A DNA stretch of 64,000 nucleotides from assembly GCA_045646865.1 (NCBI GenBank), contig JAZRLM010000007.1:120025-184024 (forward strand). Direction: 5' to 3'. Below, in pieces: positions 33,918 through 42,081 of this stretch (the first letter of the stretch is position 1; every line of letters begins with the position of its first letter). Origin of the DNA: SIG440 sp045646865. GTDB lineage: Bacteria; Bacillota; Clostridia; Monoglobales; Monoglobaceae. The notes beneath the pieces were generated by a model. It ran no database searches. It had not been told where the DNA came from and saw only the letters and a program-made list of their open reading frames with translations. A program made the translations under genes and the position numbers.

Positions 33918-35808
33918 TTTTTGTTACCTCCATTTGTTTGGATTCTGTTTGGGCTATGTGACAGGCTGCAATGCCTATTGAAAGAACTGCCCAGAATATC
34001 ATAAATACACGATAGTTGTAAAAACAGTTATCAAACATTCCCTGAAGCAAAAATCCTGCTACTGCTGATGCAATTCCTATTATAACAACCGAGAATTTGT
34101 TTCCCTTGCCAAAATACTGACAGCCAACTACCAGATTTTTGAAGAACAGGAATAAAAGCAAAAGGAACACAACAAGACCGATAACTCCGGATTCTGTTAT
34201 AATCTGCAAAAACAGATTGTGGGGATGTGGTGCTACAATTCCGTTATATGAATAGAAGGGATAAACCTGATTGAAGGCTTCGGTTCCGGGGCCTATGCCC
34301 GAAATCCAGAAATCCTTAAGCATAAGCAAGGTCCCCATCCAGATATAAACACGGTAAGAGGTTGAGGAGTCGTTCATATCGCCGATACTTGTGAAACGGT
34401 TAATTATACTTTCGGGCAGGATAAAGGGAATAGCCGGTAGTGCAATAAGTGCAAGCCCCCACAGTTTGCCCGCCGCAAAGGTAATAAAAATCGCTGCCGC
34501 TGCCATAATGCCAAGCCAGCATCCGCGCGAGAATGTAAGGATTAAGGCAAGTGCAAGAATTAATGACATACCGCCGTATATAATTCGTGGCAAAATCTTT
34601 TTTGAAGTCCACATAAGTGAGATGCATATGGGAAGAGTCAGCAGAATATATTCGCCAAGAACATTGGGGTTTTCAAGGGTGGAGTAAATACGCATTTTGA
34701 TGTCTTCAAACATTTCTTCGTCCATCCATGCCTGCTTGACATTCCAGCCAAAAACATACTGTGCAATGCCGTAAAGACATACAAACAAAGCAGACAGTGC
34801 AAAAACTTTAAGAAGATTAAAGAGTTGGTTCTTGGTTTTTATTGTATTGATAATTACAAAATAGAATATCATAAAGGCAAAATATACTGCCCATATCTGA
34901 ACACTCTTGAAGGGCGCAAAGGATGTTATGGATGCCAACAAGTATATTAAAACCATTGACACAATCATAAGACCCATGCCGTCAAGCCTCCAGGTAAATT
35001 TGGGGGTTGTTAATGCTCTTACAACAAGAGAAACAAAGCATAAAAGGCACAGACCGACAACAGCCATTGTGGGGGCTATCGGGGCAAGGAACAATGTTAT
35101 AAACACACCTGCCTCAACCTTGTAAAGGAAAAGGGATACAAGCAAAAGTCCACCGATAAATAAAAATCCGAACAAGGGTGACAAAAATCCGCAGATAATA
35201 CCGCAAACTGCCCCAAAGCCTGCCGCACTATATAGACGGAAGGTGCCACCGCATTTGGTGATGTAATAAAAATTAAAAGAAAATTTAGTTTCAAAACATT
35301 TTTCTATAAATGTTACCAGCCACGAATTTTTAAGGATACTTGTAACGTTAAAGTCAATAAACGAAATGGCAATACCAAACACAACCATCAAAGCCGATAA
35401 CAACAGATTGCCGCCGCGGAATAAAGAGATAACAAGGTTAAAAGCCGCCGCAGTTGCTGTAAGCACACCGATAAAACGAAGGTTGAGGGCAAGAATGTTG
35501 TGAAGAAGGTGTTTAAAAATTCTTAGGGAAAGGCTCTTTTCCTTTTGACTAACCAGCTTTTCAACATTTTGTGTCTGAATTTTTTCAAGGATTAAAAAGG
35601 GTGAAAAGCAGAGCTTGCCCCAAAGACTGCTCCTTGCGGTGTCTTCCGAGCAGAATGTTCTGCGGAAAATCCCTATCAGGCGTGAATTATTCCATTGTCC
35701 GGAGATAAAATTGTATATACCTCGCAGTATTTTGTAGATAAGACTGTTCTTTATAAGGCTGTTCCAGATAAAAAGCCACAGGGTCATAATGTAACCGTTA
35801 TTTTTCAT
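33910..35808 (-). CDS. O-antigen ligase/polymerase-family membrane protein
   Basis: 632 residues with about 12 membrane segments and the Wzy_C/WaaL-type loop in the second half (SRGCWLG, then TAPHPHNLFLQIITESG written here without its flanks). Enzymes of this family polymerise or transfer lipid-linked glycans. In a Gram-positive cell with SLH proteins, the likely product is secondary cell-wall polymer or another surface glycan. An extra ~120-residue N-terminal part precedes the membrane core. GGAGGA selects ATG at 35808. It overlaps the murJ stop by 11 bases. Confidence 0.85.
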   Translation of the reverse strand: MKNNGYIMTLWLFIWNSLIKNSLIYKILRGIYNFISGQWNNSRLIGIFRRTFCSEDTARSSLWGKLCFSPFLILEKIQTQNVEKLVSQKEKSLSLRIFKHLLHNILALNLRFIGVLTATAAAFNLVISLFRGGNLLLSALMVVFGIAISFIDFNVTSILKNSWLVTFIEKCFETKFSFNFYYITKCGGTFRLYSAAGFGAVCGIICGFLSPLFGFLFIGGLLLVSLFLYKVEAGVFITLFLAPIAPTMAVVGLCLLCFVSLVVRALTTPKFTWRLDGMGLMIVSMVLIYLLASITSFAPFKSVQIWAVYFAFMIFYFVIINTIKTKNQLFNLLKVFALSALFVCLYGIAQYVFGWNVKQAWMDEEMFEDIKMRIYSTLENPNVLGEYILLTLPICISLMWTSKKILPRIIYGGMSLILALALILTFSRGCWLGIMAAAAIFITFAAGKLWGLALIALPAIPFILPESIINRFTSIGDMNDSSTSYRVYIWMGTLLMLKDFWISGIGPGTEAFNQVYPFYSYNGIVAPHPHNLFLQIITESGVIGLVVFLLLLFLFFKNLVVGCQYFGKGNKFSVVIIGIASAVAGFLLQGMFDNCFYNYRVFMIFWAVLSIGIAACHIAQTESKQMEVTKND

Positions 35809-37348
35809 GACCAATCCTCCTGATTTGTCTGAATTCGTCGGTTTTTAGAACAAGACCGACTGCTATATATACTAAAAGTGCAGCAAGAGCCGACACTACT
35901 GCGTTGACAAGCACCATAAGAACGCCCTGTGAGACGGGCATAAATGAATATATAAGTGCTGCCGTAATTGAGCTGAGCACAGCTGCAACTACAATTTTCA
36001 GCAGATTTTTAACAAAGTGGAGTGTAACAGTTCCGGGTTTGCGTTTGTTTATCATAAAAAGCAGAACCGGAGCCATAGCAAGGGAGCTGACAGCACTTGC
36101 AAGGGCAAGACCGCCGATACCCAGTTTTATAAGATTTACAAATACAAATGCCGCCATCAGGTTTACCGCGATACCAAAAATTGAGGTAAACATAGGTGTT
36201 TTTCCGTCGCGGATGGCATAAAAACTTTTATTAAGTGTTTCGCAGATGGCATAGCCAACCATGCCGAATGAATACCAAAAAAGCGCCATTGCAGTAACTC
36301 TTGTGTCGTTAGCGGTAAATGCCCCATATTCAAAAACTACCTTTATAACTGCCTCGCTTAAAGCTACAAACATTGCTGAAATGTATGCAATGATAAACAC
36401 TGCCCAACCGAGAGAGGCCCTTGTAGTTTCGGCAAAACCCGAATTGTTTTCGCCTGCGCTGAGACGCGAAAGCTTGGGGAAAATGAAGTTGGTAATGGCA
36501 TAGGCAAAGACACCGACCATTATAATGTATATTTTGTTTGCAAGGTTAAGTGCGGTTACGGCACCGTCGCCCATTGAGGAACTGAACGCCATATTGATAA
36601 CCGTACAAAGGGGCTGCACCCACGAACTGATAAGCACGGGAACAGCAAGCTTTACGGCGTCACAAATGCCTTCGTCACGAAGATTAAGGCGTGGACGGTA
36701 GCGATAGCCGTATTTTATAAGGTGAGGTATCTGTACTGCAAGCTGTGCCGCCCAGGCAACAAGCATTGAGATTATCACACCCGAAAGTCCGAATTTGTTG
36801 CCTGCAAATATCAGATATAAAATCATTATCAGGTTTGAAACAACGCTGATTATTGCAGGAATGTTAAATTCACCGAATGACTGCAGAATTCCAACAGCGG
36901 TGTATGCTGCTGCCGTAAAAACAATTGACGGAAACAATATGCGCAAAAGCCTTGCGGTTTCGGCAACCTTTGCAGCATCATAGCCCGGAACCATAATATG
37001 AACAATCTGCTCTGCAAAAATCACACCGATGATTGCGGATATTGAGGCAAATGAAACAACAACCGTCATAAAGTTGTTGGCAAATTCCATTGCACGTTCT
37101 TTGGTTTCCCGTTCAAGATACTTGTTGAAAACAGGTACAAAGGTCGAAAGAATTGCAACACCCAATGTCATATCAAAAAACAGCAGGGGGATTTGCGTTG
37201 CGGTATTTAAAACGTCGGAGGCATAGCTTCTGCCATAGACGCTGACAATCAGATTTTCTCTTAAAAGTCCCATCAGTTTGGCGCAAAATGTGATTACTGC
37301 CATAATCCCGATTGTGCGTACAACCTTGGACTGAGATTTTTCCTTCAA
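35798..37348 (-). CDS. murJ: Lipid II flippase-type protein MurJ
   Basis: 516 residues with about 14 membrane helices (MATE/MVF fold). MurJ flips lipid II across the membrane for peptidoglycan synthesis. Conserved blocks are AKLMGLLRENLIVSVYG, LDVAILS-like FDMTLGVAILSTFVPVFN, and the LSRLSAGENN loop. TTG 37348 is the start, with GGAAG ahead. It leads the minus-strand envelope operon, so the protein could instead flip a wall-polymer precursor; other murJ copies in the genome would decide. Confidence 0.9.
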   Translation of the reverse strand: MKEKSQSKVVRTIGIMAVITFCAKLMGLLRENLIVSVYGRSYASDVLNTATQIPLLFFDMTLGVAILSTFVPVFNKYLERETKERAMEFANNFMTVVVSFASISAIIGVIFAEQIVHIMVPGYDAAKVAETARLLRILFPSIVFTAAAYTAVGILQSFGEFNIPAIISVVSNLIMILYLIFAGNKFGLSGVIISMLVAWAAQLAVQIPHLIKYGYRYRPRLNLRDEGICDAVKLAVPVLISSWVQPLCTVINMAFSSSMGDGAVTALNLANKIYIIMVGVFAYAITNFIFPKLSRLSAGENNSGFAETTRASLGWAVFIIAYISAMFVALSEAVIKVVFEYGAFTANDTRVTAMALFWYSFGMVGYAICETLNKSFYAIRDGKTPMFTSIFGIAVNLMAAFVFVNLIKLGIGGLALASAVSSLAMAPVLLFMINKRKPGTVTLHFVKNLLKIVVAAVLSSITAALIYSFMPVSQGVLMVLVNAVVSALAALLVYIAVGLVLKTDEFRQIRRIGHEK

Positions 37349-37597
37349 AAAATCACTTCCTATAATAATAGTTGGGGAAACGCTTTAGCGTTTTTGTTTG
37401 CGATATATCGCAAACCTCTATGAAAACAATTGTTTTCATAGCCCGACATTATTGCAATCATGCGTGCCTTTCAAATCAGAGATTTGAAGGTTGCGGAACT
37501 AGTTCCGCCAAAACGGCATTTTGCCGTTTCCACGACAATGATTATAAGATTACAATTATACCAATTATACCACATGCAGTATTAAAAGTAAAGTGGA
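37349..37597. repeat. Intergenic region with six consecutive inverted repeats
   Basis: Non-coding. Six inverted repeats stand nearly end to end: AAACGCT-TT-AGCGTTT (37378-37393); a perfect 20-base palindrome centred on ATAT (37396-37415); a perfect 24-base palindrome centred on AATT (37418-37441); CAAATC-AGA-GATTTG with flanks (37468-37490); GCGGAACTAGTTCCGC (37493-37508); AAACGGCA-TTT-TGCCGTTT (37511-37529). A short ATTGCAAT lies between the third and fourth. The outer edges show loosely inverted ends (ATAAT...GGAAACG). None looks like an ordinary terminator. It separates divergent murJ and apbE. Confidence 0.8.
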
Positions 37598-37626
37598 TTG
37601 ACGATAAATTATATTTATGGTATGAT
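37598..37626 (+). promoter_or_regulatory. Sigma-A promoter for apbE
   Basis: TTGACG (37598-37603), a 17-base spacer and TATGAT (37621-37626), 37 bases before ATG 37663. Confidence 0.7.
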
Positions 37627-37662
37627 GTTACAGTAAGTTAAGCTGTGAGGAGAGCTGATTTT

Positions 37663-38613
37663 ATGAAGAAAGCAAGATGGATTTTTGTTGCAGTACTGAC
37701 GATTACACTTTTTGCAGGACTTTTTTACAGATATAGTATAAAAAATAAAGGATATGAACGCACCGAATTTTTGTTTGATACCCAATGCACCATAACGGCA
37801 TACGGCAAGGATGCAAAAGCTGCCGTGGATGCTGCTTTTGAACGTCTTGAACAGATTCACGGGTTTACAAATTTTTATTCAGAAAATTCGCAGATTGCGG
37901 ACATTAACAATCAGGCGGCGGAAACTAAGATTTTCATTGACAAGGAATTGTCCGAGATTTTAACAGCAGCGCTCGACGTGGGAAGTTCTTCTCAGGGAGC
38001 GTTTGATATAACTGTTGCATCGGTGACCGGACTCTGGGAATTTTCGGGTAGTGGAAGAGTACCGTCAGAGGATGAGATACAACGAAATCTTGAGTTTGTG
38101 GGTACAGACAAGTTGCGCTTTGACGGAAAATCAACACTTATAAAGACCTCTGATAATGTAAAGATTGACCTTGGAGGAGCGGCAAAAGGTTATGCCGGAG
38201 ATGTGGCAATAGATATTTTAAAAGAATATAATGTTACGGGAGCAATAGCGGACCTTGGCGGAAACATTACCTGCTTTGGCAAAAATCCGAACAGTTCTGA
38301 CGGCAAATGGCGGATAGGTTTGCAAAAACCGTTTGCTCCTGTTGGTGAGTATGAAGATGTTATTGAGATTGAAGAGGGTGCAGTTGTCACCAGCGGAATC
38401 TATCAACGGTGTTTTGAAAAGGACGGAAAACGCTATCACCATATAATTGACCCCAAAACAGGATATCCTGCTGAGGCGGAATATAGTAGTGCAACAATAG
38501 TTTCAGACAGCAGCTTATATGCAGACTGTCTTGCGACTGCGTGTTATATTCTGGGGGAGGATAAGGGCAAAGCGCTGGCGGATAAATACTCGGCAGAGAT
38601 TTATTTCCGTTAA
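37663..38613 (+). CDS. apbE: FAD:protein FMN transferase (ApbE)
   Basis: 316 residues. A single N-terminal membrane segment or uncleaved signal (about 5-22) precedes the ApbE domain with FDTQCTITAYG, GAFDITVASVTGLW, KIDLGGAAKGYAGD, IADLGGN, HIIDPKTGYPAE and the late aspartate in SSLYADCLATACYILG. ApbE attaches FMN to threonine residues of exported flavoproteins such as RnfG/RnfD or NqrB/C. No such acceptor is encoded nearby. The C-terminus stops soon after KALADKYSAE, slightly short for the family. GTGAGGAGA precedes ATG 37663. Confidence 0.92.
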   Translation: MKKARWIFVAVLTITLFAGLFYRYSIKNKGYERTEFLFDTQCTITAYGKDAKAAVDAAFERLEQIHGFTNFYSENSQIADINNQAAETKIFIDKELSEILTAALDVGSSSQGAFDITVASVTGLWEFSGSGRVPSEDEIQRNLEFVGTDKLRFDGKSTLIKTSDNVKIDLGGAAKGYAGDVAIDILKEYNVTGAIADLGGNITCFGKNPNSSDGKWRIGLQKPFAPVGEYEDVIEIEEGAVVTSGIYQRCFEKDGKRYHHIIDPKTGYPAEAEYSSATIVSDSSLYADCLATACYILGEDKGKALADKYSAEIYFR

Positions 38614-38621
38614 AAAGGTAA

Positions 38622-38689
38622 TTGACAATTTGCTGAGCAGATTGTATAATTTATATAATAGGAAATTACGTAATTTCCTATTATATAAA
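38622..38689 (+). promoter_or_regulatory. Consensus promoter fused to a 40-base perfect palindrome
   Basis: TTGACA (38622-38627), 17 bases, TATAAT (38645-38650): both hexamers perfect. The final T of the -10 is the first base of a 40-base perfect palindrome (38650-38689; 20-base arms meeting at C38669/G38670), so the start point lies inside it. It could be an operator for a dimeric repressor or a 5' hairpin of the transcript. Confidence 0.75.
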
Positions 38690-38834
38690 AAGCAAATTTG
38701 ATGCCCGTGCAAGATTTTCGGCTATGCCGAAATGCACTTGGGCAAACAAAGCGTTATTGCTACGACCGTCGCCTGCGGCGAGCGGCGCAGTCGCTTTGTT
38801 CTAAGTACATATTTTTACTTGGGAGAATCTTAGT
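38690..38834 (+). promoter_or_regulatory. Structured leader of the COG2426 gene
   Basis: Non-coding leader with two more stem-loops: TTTCGGC-TAT-GCCGAAA within 38716-38732, and a long-range 8-bp stem ACAAAGCG (38746-38753) / CGCTTTGT (38792-38799) enclosing GTCGCC-TGC-GGCGAG. The second is related to a shorter hairpin at 39884-39917. No known riboswitch is recognised. Confidence 0.5.
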
Positions 38835-39311
38835 ATGGGTTTTTTAGAAACTTTTTTCGGAAAGATATTAGCAACGTTTTTGATATCGATGGTGCCGGTT
38901 CTTGAATTACGCGGGGCCATACCAATAGGTGCCGGAATGGGGCTTAATGTGTGGCTTGCGGCTGTGGTATCAATGCTTGGTAATATGGTGCCTGTACCGT
39001 TTATTATTTTATTTATACGCAGAGTTTTCGATTGGTTGCGAAAGATTAACCACAAATTTGATAGAATTGTAACAAAATTCGAAAATAAGGCCGAAAAACA
39101 AAGGTCTGCTGTTGATAAATATAAATTCTGGGGCCTTTGTGTTCTGGTTGCAATCCCTTTGCCGGGCACAGGTGCGTGGACAGGTGCTCTGGTTGCTGCG
39201 ATGATGGAAATGCGCCTTAAGGATGCAATTCCGTCTATACTTCTGGGCGTTATATGTGCAGGCTTGGTTGTAGCTCTTGCCACGGCAGGAGTGATTAGTC
39301 TGGCATTTTAA
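38835..39311 (+). CDS. COG2426-family small membrane protein (annotated small multidrug export protein)
   Basis: 158 residues with four to five membrane segments and the conserved blocks LISMVPVLELRGAIPIGAGMG and PLPGTGAWTGALVAAMMEMRLKD (quoted in parts). The COG2426 name as a multidrug exporter rests on weak evidence; transport substrate is unknown. GGGAGA stands eight bases before the ATG. It is driven by an unusual consensus promoter with a perfect palindrome, and is followed 17 bases later by a PAP2 phosphatase, suggesting an operon. Confidence 0.85.
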   Translation: MGFLETFFGKILATFLISMVPVLELRGAIPIGAGMGLNVWLAAVVSMLGNMVPVPFIILFIRRVFDWLRKINHKFDRIVTKFENKAEKQRSAVDKYKFWGLCVLVAIPLPGTGAWTGALVAAMMEMRLKDAIPSILLGVICAGLVVALATAGVISLAF

Positions 39312-39328
39312 GATACGGAGGTGTCTTT

Positions 39329-39865
39329 ATGCTTTTTGGATGCGAAACATTTGAGTTTGGAATTATGACAGCAATACACAATGTGCTGCAGAGTGATTCT
39401 ATGGATTTTATTATGAGTGTAATATCCGAACTGGGCAATGGCGGTATGATATGGATTGCCGCAACGCTTGTTCTGTTTACAAAAAAGAAATACAGAGTTT
39501 TGAGCCTTAAACTTGCATTGGGGTTGATTTTGGGCTTGATTTTGGGAAATATTATTTTAAAAAACCTTATTGCCCGTCCAAGACCCTGCTGGATATTTGA
39601 GAATATCAATATGCTGATTGATGTGCCCAAAGATTTTTCCTTCCCTTCGGGGCATACGCTGTCATCGTTTACGGCGGCATTTATACTCCTTTCCGAAGAC
39701 CGCAGGATGGGAATTCCGGCAATAATTCTTGCAACATTAATTGCTTTCTCAAGAATATATTTGTTTGTGCATTTTCCAACTGATATTCTGGGAGGCATTG
39801 CATTATCAGGCATAATATTTGTCATATTAAAAGTATTCGAAAAAGAACAAACGCCTAGGTGTTAA
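39329..39865 (+). CDS. PAP2-family membrane phosphatase
   Basis: 178 residues with five to six membrane segments. The three phosphatase motifs are KNLIARPRP, PSGH and SRIYLFVHFPTDILGG, with the catalytic histidines of motifs 2 and 3 present. Likely substrates are undecaprenyl diphosphate (lipid carrier recycling) or phosphatidylglycerol phosphate. GGAGGTG precedes ATG 39329. The terminator hairpin overlaps its stop codon. Confidence 0.92.
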   Translation: MLFGCETFEFGIMTAIHNVLQSDSMDFIMSVISELGNGGMIWIAATLVLFTKKKYRVLSLKLALGLILGLILGNIILKNLIARPRPCWIFENINMLIDVPKDFSFPSGHTLSSFTAAFILLSEDRRMGIPAIILATLIAFSRIYLFVHFPTDILGGIALSGIIFVILKVFEKEQTPRC

Positions 39866-39878
39866 CCAAGGCGTTTTT
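39849..39878. terminator. Bidirectional terminator overlapping the PAP2 stop codon
   Basis: Arms AAACGCCT (39849-39856) and AGGCGTTT (39869-39876), with extra GG/CC pairing inside, followed by a T-run on the plus strand. It also lies downstream of lrgB on the minus strand. The PAP2 TAA stop (39863-39865) is in the loop. Confidence 0.8.
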
Positions 39879-39883
39879 AGTGT

Positions 39884-39917
39884 AAAAAGCGTTATTACTC
39901 CGTGCACCGCTTTGTTC
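39884..39917. repeat. Short hairpin related to the one at 38746-38803
   Basis: AAAAAGCGTTATTACTCCG with CGCTTTGTTCT closing the stem matches the ends of the longer copy (ACAAAGCGTTATTGCTACG ... CGCTTTGTTCT) with the interior deleted. It touches the lrgB stop codon. Confidence 0.5.
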
Positions 39918-40598
39918 TCATAAAAACATTGCAAATAACACGGTAACCAATCCGCAAAGACCAAGTGCAATTCCACTGAGCGAACCTTCAATTTCGCCAA
40001 GTTCAATTGCCTTAGTGGTGCCAAGTGCGTGACTTGATGCGCCAATGGCAAGTCCTGCGGCTATTGGATTATTAAGGCGTGTCCATTTGATAAAATATGG
40101 CGACAGAACTGCACCGAAGACTCCTGTTACCATAACTGCGGCAACGGTTACGGGGACCATTCCTCCAAGTTGAGCAGAAACCTCACTTGCGATTGCTGTT
40201 GTGACAGATTTGGGGATAAGGCTTGCTGTTACAGCGTCGTTAAGGTCAAAAATTTTGCATAGAAGGATTATACTCGCAAGAGCACTTACGACACCTACTG
40301 TACAACCTACAAGAATAGGAATGAGATTTGTCTTTATAGTTTCAAGCTGACGATACATAGAGAGTGCCAGCACCGCTGTTGCAGGTGCAAGAAACATTGA
40401 AATCATATTTGCGCCGTTCATAAAGTTTTCAAGAGGTATACGAAACGCAACAAGAACAGCTATGCAAATCAGAGAAGCAACAATCATAGGATTTACAAAG
40501 GAATAATTGAATTTTGCCTTTGTTTTAACACCTGCGTAATATGCGGCAATACACAGGGTAAAGCCAAAGATTGGACGAGCGGTAAATTCATTAAACAT
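39918..40598 (-). CDS. lrgB: LrgB/CidB-family membrane protein
   Basis: 226 residues with about six or seven membrane segments, and the conserved LIPKSVTTAIA and GVFGAVLSPYFIKW blocks and SSHALGTTKAIELGE near the end. LrgB works with LrgA in holin/antiholin-like control of murein hydrolase activity and, in some Firmicutes, pyruvate uptake. Its first bases overlap the lrgA stop by eight, so the pair is translationally coupled. Confidence 0.93.
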   Translation of the reverse strand: MFNEFTARPIFGFTLCIAAYYAGVKTKAKFNYSFVNPMIVASLICIAVLVAFRIPLENFMNGANMISMFLAPATAVLALSMYRQLETIKTNLIPILVGCTVGVVSALASIILLCKIFDLNDAVTASLIPKSVTTAIASEVSAQLGGMVPVTVAAVMVTGVFGAVLSPYFIKWTRLNNPIAAGLAIGASSHALGTTKAIELGEIEGSLSGIALGLCGLVTVLFAMFL

Positions 40599-40959
40599 TT
40601 TTGGTTCTCCTTTTGTTTAAAAAATACATTGTCAGCTTAACAGAGTATGCTGTGCAATAAAAAGTAAATACTGTTGTTATGCAGCATATAAACAAAAATT
40701 TCCACAATATGTTGCTGAAAACATCCAGATAAGCGATAATAGATACTGTTGAGGGTACAAAAACAAGTGACATGTTTTTAAGCAAAAAGTCAGAGAAAAT
40801 GCTTATTTGCTCTGGTTTAAGAACCTTAAATAGCAGCAGCAAAAACAGTAAAATCAACGCAATAACACTTCCCGGAAAAGGAAATGGCAACATAAATGAA
40901 ACAACGTCGCCTATGCAACATAGTGAAAATATCAATATTACTTGTTTGAAAAGTCTCAT
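40591..40959 (-). CDS. lrgA: LrgA/CidA-family holin-like protein
   Basis: 122 residues with four membrane segments and the family blocks CCIGDVVSFMLPFPFPGSVI and LSLVFVPSTVSII-like SLVFVPSTVSIIAYLD. ATG 40959 is preceded by CAGGAG with eight-base spacing; the in-frame GTG 40968 overlaps that site. A promoter on the minus strand lies about 30 bases upstream. Confidence 0.92.
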   Translation of the reverse strand: MRLFKQVILIFSLCCIGDVVSFMLPFPFPGSVIALILLFLLLLFKVLKPEQISIFSDFLLKNMSLVFVPSTVSIIAYLDVFSNILWKFLFICCITTVFTFYCTAYSVKLTMYFLNKRRTKNV

Positions 40960-40989
40960 TTTCAACACTCCTGAAAAATATATATCTAA

Positions 40990-41018
40990 ATCTTATCACA
41001 AAAGTACAGTTTTGTAAA
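40990..41018 (-). promoter_or_regulatory. Promoter for lrgAB
   Basis: Reading the minus strand: TTTACA (41018-41013), a 17-base spacer, TAAGAT (40995-40990). It is back to back with the promoter of the SLOG gene. Confidence 0.5.
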
Positions 41019-41026
41019 TTGTAATA

Positions 41027-41056
41027 TTGACTAAAACTTGGGCTTGATGATAATAT
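41027..41056 (+). promoter_or_regulatory. Promoter for the SLOG-domain gene
   Basis: TTGACT (41027-41032), an 18-base spacer and TAATAT (41051-41056), 23 bases before ATG 41080. Confidence 0.5.
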
Positions 41057-41079
41057 GCTAATGTGCAAAAAGAGAGAAG

Positions 41080-41577
41080 ATGTTAAATATGAATCCAAAC
41101 GAAGGTTATTTATCCTGTTGCTTTACAGGACACCGTAATGTGCCGCCGCAATCGGCAGATGCTATACGATATACCCTTGAACGTCTGATATATGAGCTTT
41201 ATGAAAACGGGTGCCGTGAATTTATTTCCGGAGGTGCCATAGGCTTTGACACCATAGCGGCAGAGACGGTTATTAAATTCAAAAAGATGTTTCCTGAAAT
41301 CAGGCTTATTATGGCATTGCCTTGCCGTGACCAGCATATTAAATGGGGCAAGGTCGACCGCCTGCGTTACGAAAAACTTTTAAGTCTGGCGGATAAAGTT
41401 ATATACCTGACCGAAAGGTATGTTACGGGATGTATGCATCTGCGGAACAAATATATGGTTGATAATTCCGATCTTTGCATTGCGTATTTTGAAAACAAGG
41501 GCGGCGGAACGGAATACACTATAAATTATGCCCGTGAAAAGGGGCGCAAGGTGGTTAACATTGCTCATATGTTGTGA
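41080..41577 (+). CDS. DUF1273/YpsA-type SLOG-domain protein
   Basis: 165 residues, Rossmann-like SLOG fold related to lysine decarboxylase/DprA nucleotide-binding proteins. Family features are FTGHRN at the start, SGGAIGFDTIAAE, ALPCRDQ and the C-terminal GGGTEYTINYA loop expected to bind a nucleotide or nucleotide sugar. The Bacillus member YpsA affects cell division; ligand unknown. The ribosome site AGAGAAG is modest. Its 3' end overlaps the convergent gene by 13 bases. Confidence 0.85.
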   Translation: MLNMNPNEGYLSCCFTGHRNVPPQSADAIRYTLERLIYELYENGCREFISGGAIGFDTIAAETVIKFKKMFPEIRLIMALPCRDQHIKWGKVDRLRYEKLLSLADKVIYLTERYVTGCMHLRNKYMVDNSDLCIAYFENKGGGTEYTINYAREKGRKVVNIAHML

Positions 41578-41873
41578 GAGATAACCGAAAAAATGAGCAA
41601 TACAAATACGGCGGCTGCCGCAATGGCAAGAACAGAAGACGTGAAACGGCGTTTTCTGTTCCTTTTTTTTGCTGTATGTTGCCCGTGAATGGGTTTAAGT
41701 CTATCTACCTGCCGGATGTACTGGTCAATAATTGTCTGTGCTTCGTGAACAATGTTGTTTTGTTTTGAGCAGTTTGTGGACTTCTGATTTTTAAGAATAA
41801 ATATCGCCTGATCGATGGTGTCAGATTGAATATTATTAATGATAACAACGCGGCGGGATTTTTTGTCAAGCAT
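41565..41873 (-). CDS. Small tail-anchored membrane protein of unknown function
   Basis: 102 residues from ATG 41873, chosen because GGAGGT stands seven bases ahead of it (the ATG at 41888 overlaps that site). The N-terminal half (LDKKSRRVVIINNIQSDTIDQAIFILKNQ) is predicted soluble, a very basic stretch (KKRNRKRRFT) follows, and residues about 77-98 form a single C-terminal membrane helix ending two residues from the C-terminus. That is a tail-anchored topology with the soluble domain inside the cell. I do not recognise the family. Gene is convergent with, and overlaps, the SLOG gene. Confidence 0.7.
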   Translation of the reverse strand: MLDKKSRRVVIINNIQSDTIDQAIFILKNQKSTNCSKQNNIVHEAQTIIDQYIRQVDRLKPIHGQHTAKKRNRKRRFTSSVLAIAAAAVFVLLIFSVISHNI

Positions 41874-42081
41874 AGAAATAACCTCCATAGTTTATATATG
41901 GAAAGTATTGACGTTCAGGAATTGTTTTATACAACAGGCTCTTAACTGATTTTTATGTGTTTTTGTATGACAGGGCAGAAATATGGTAAAGATATAAAGA
42001 CGATTGGTGTTCTAAAATGCCAAGTTGTGAATATAAATAATTATACATAACAAAGTACACCAAAGGTTCAGGGAGTGAATA

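Noticed and set aside
37378..37529. Terminator cluster or CRISPR-like repeats
   Set aside because: The six palindromes differ from one another and lack T-runs, and murJ and apbE are divergent, so no transcript ends here.
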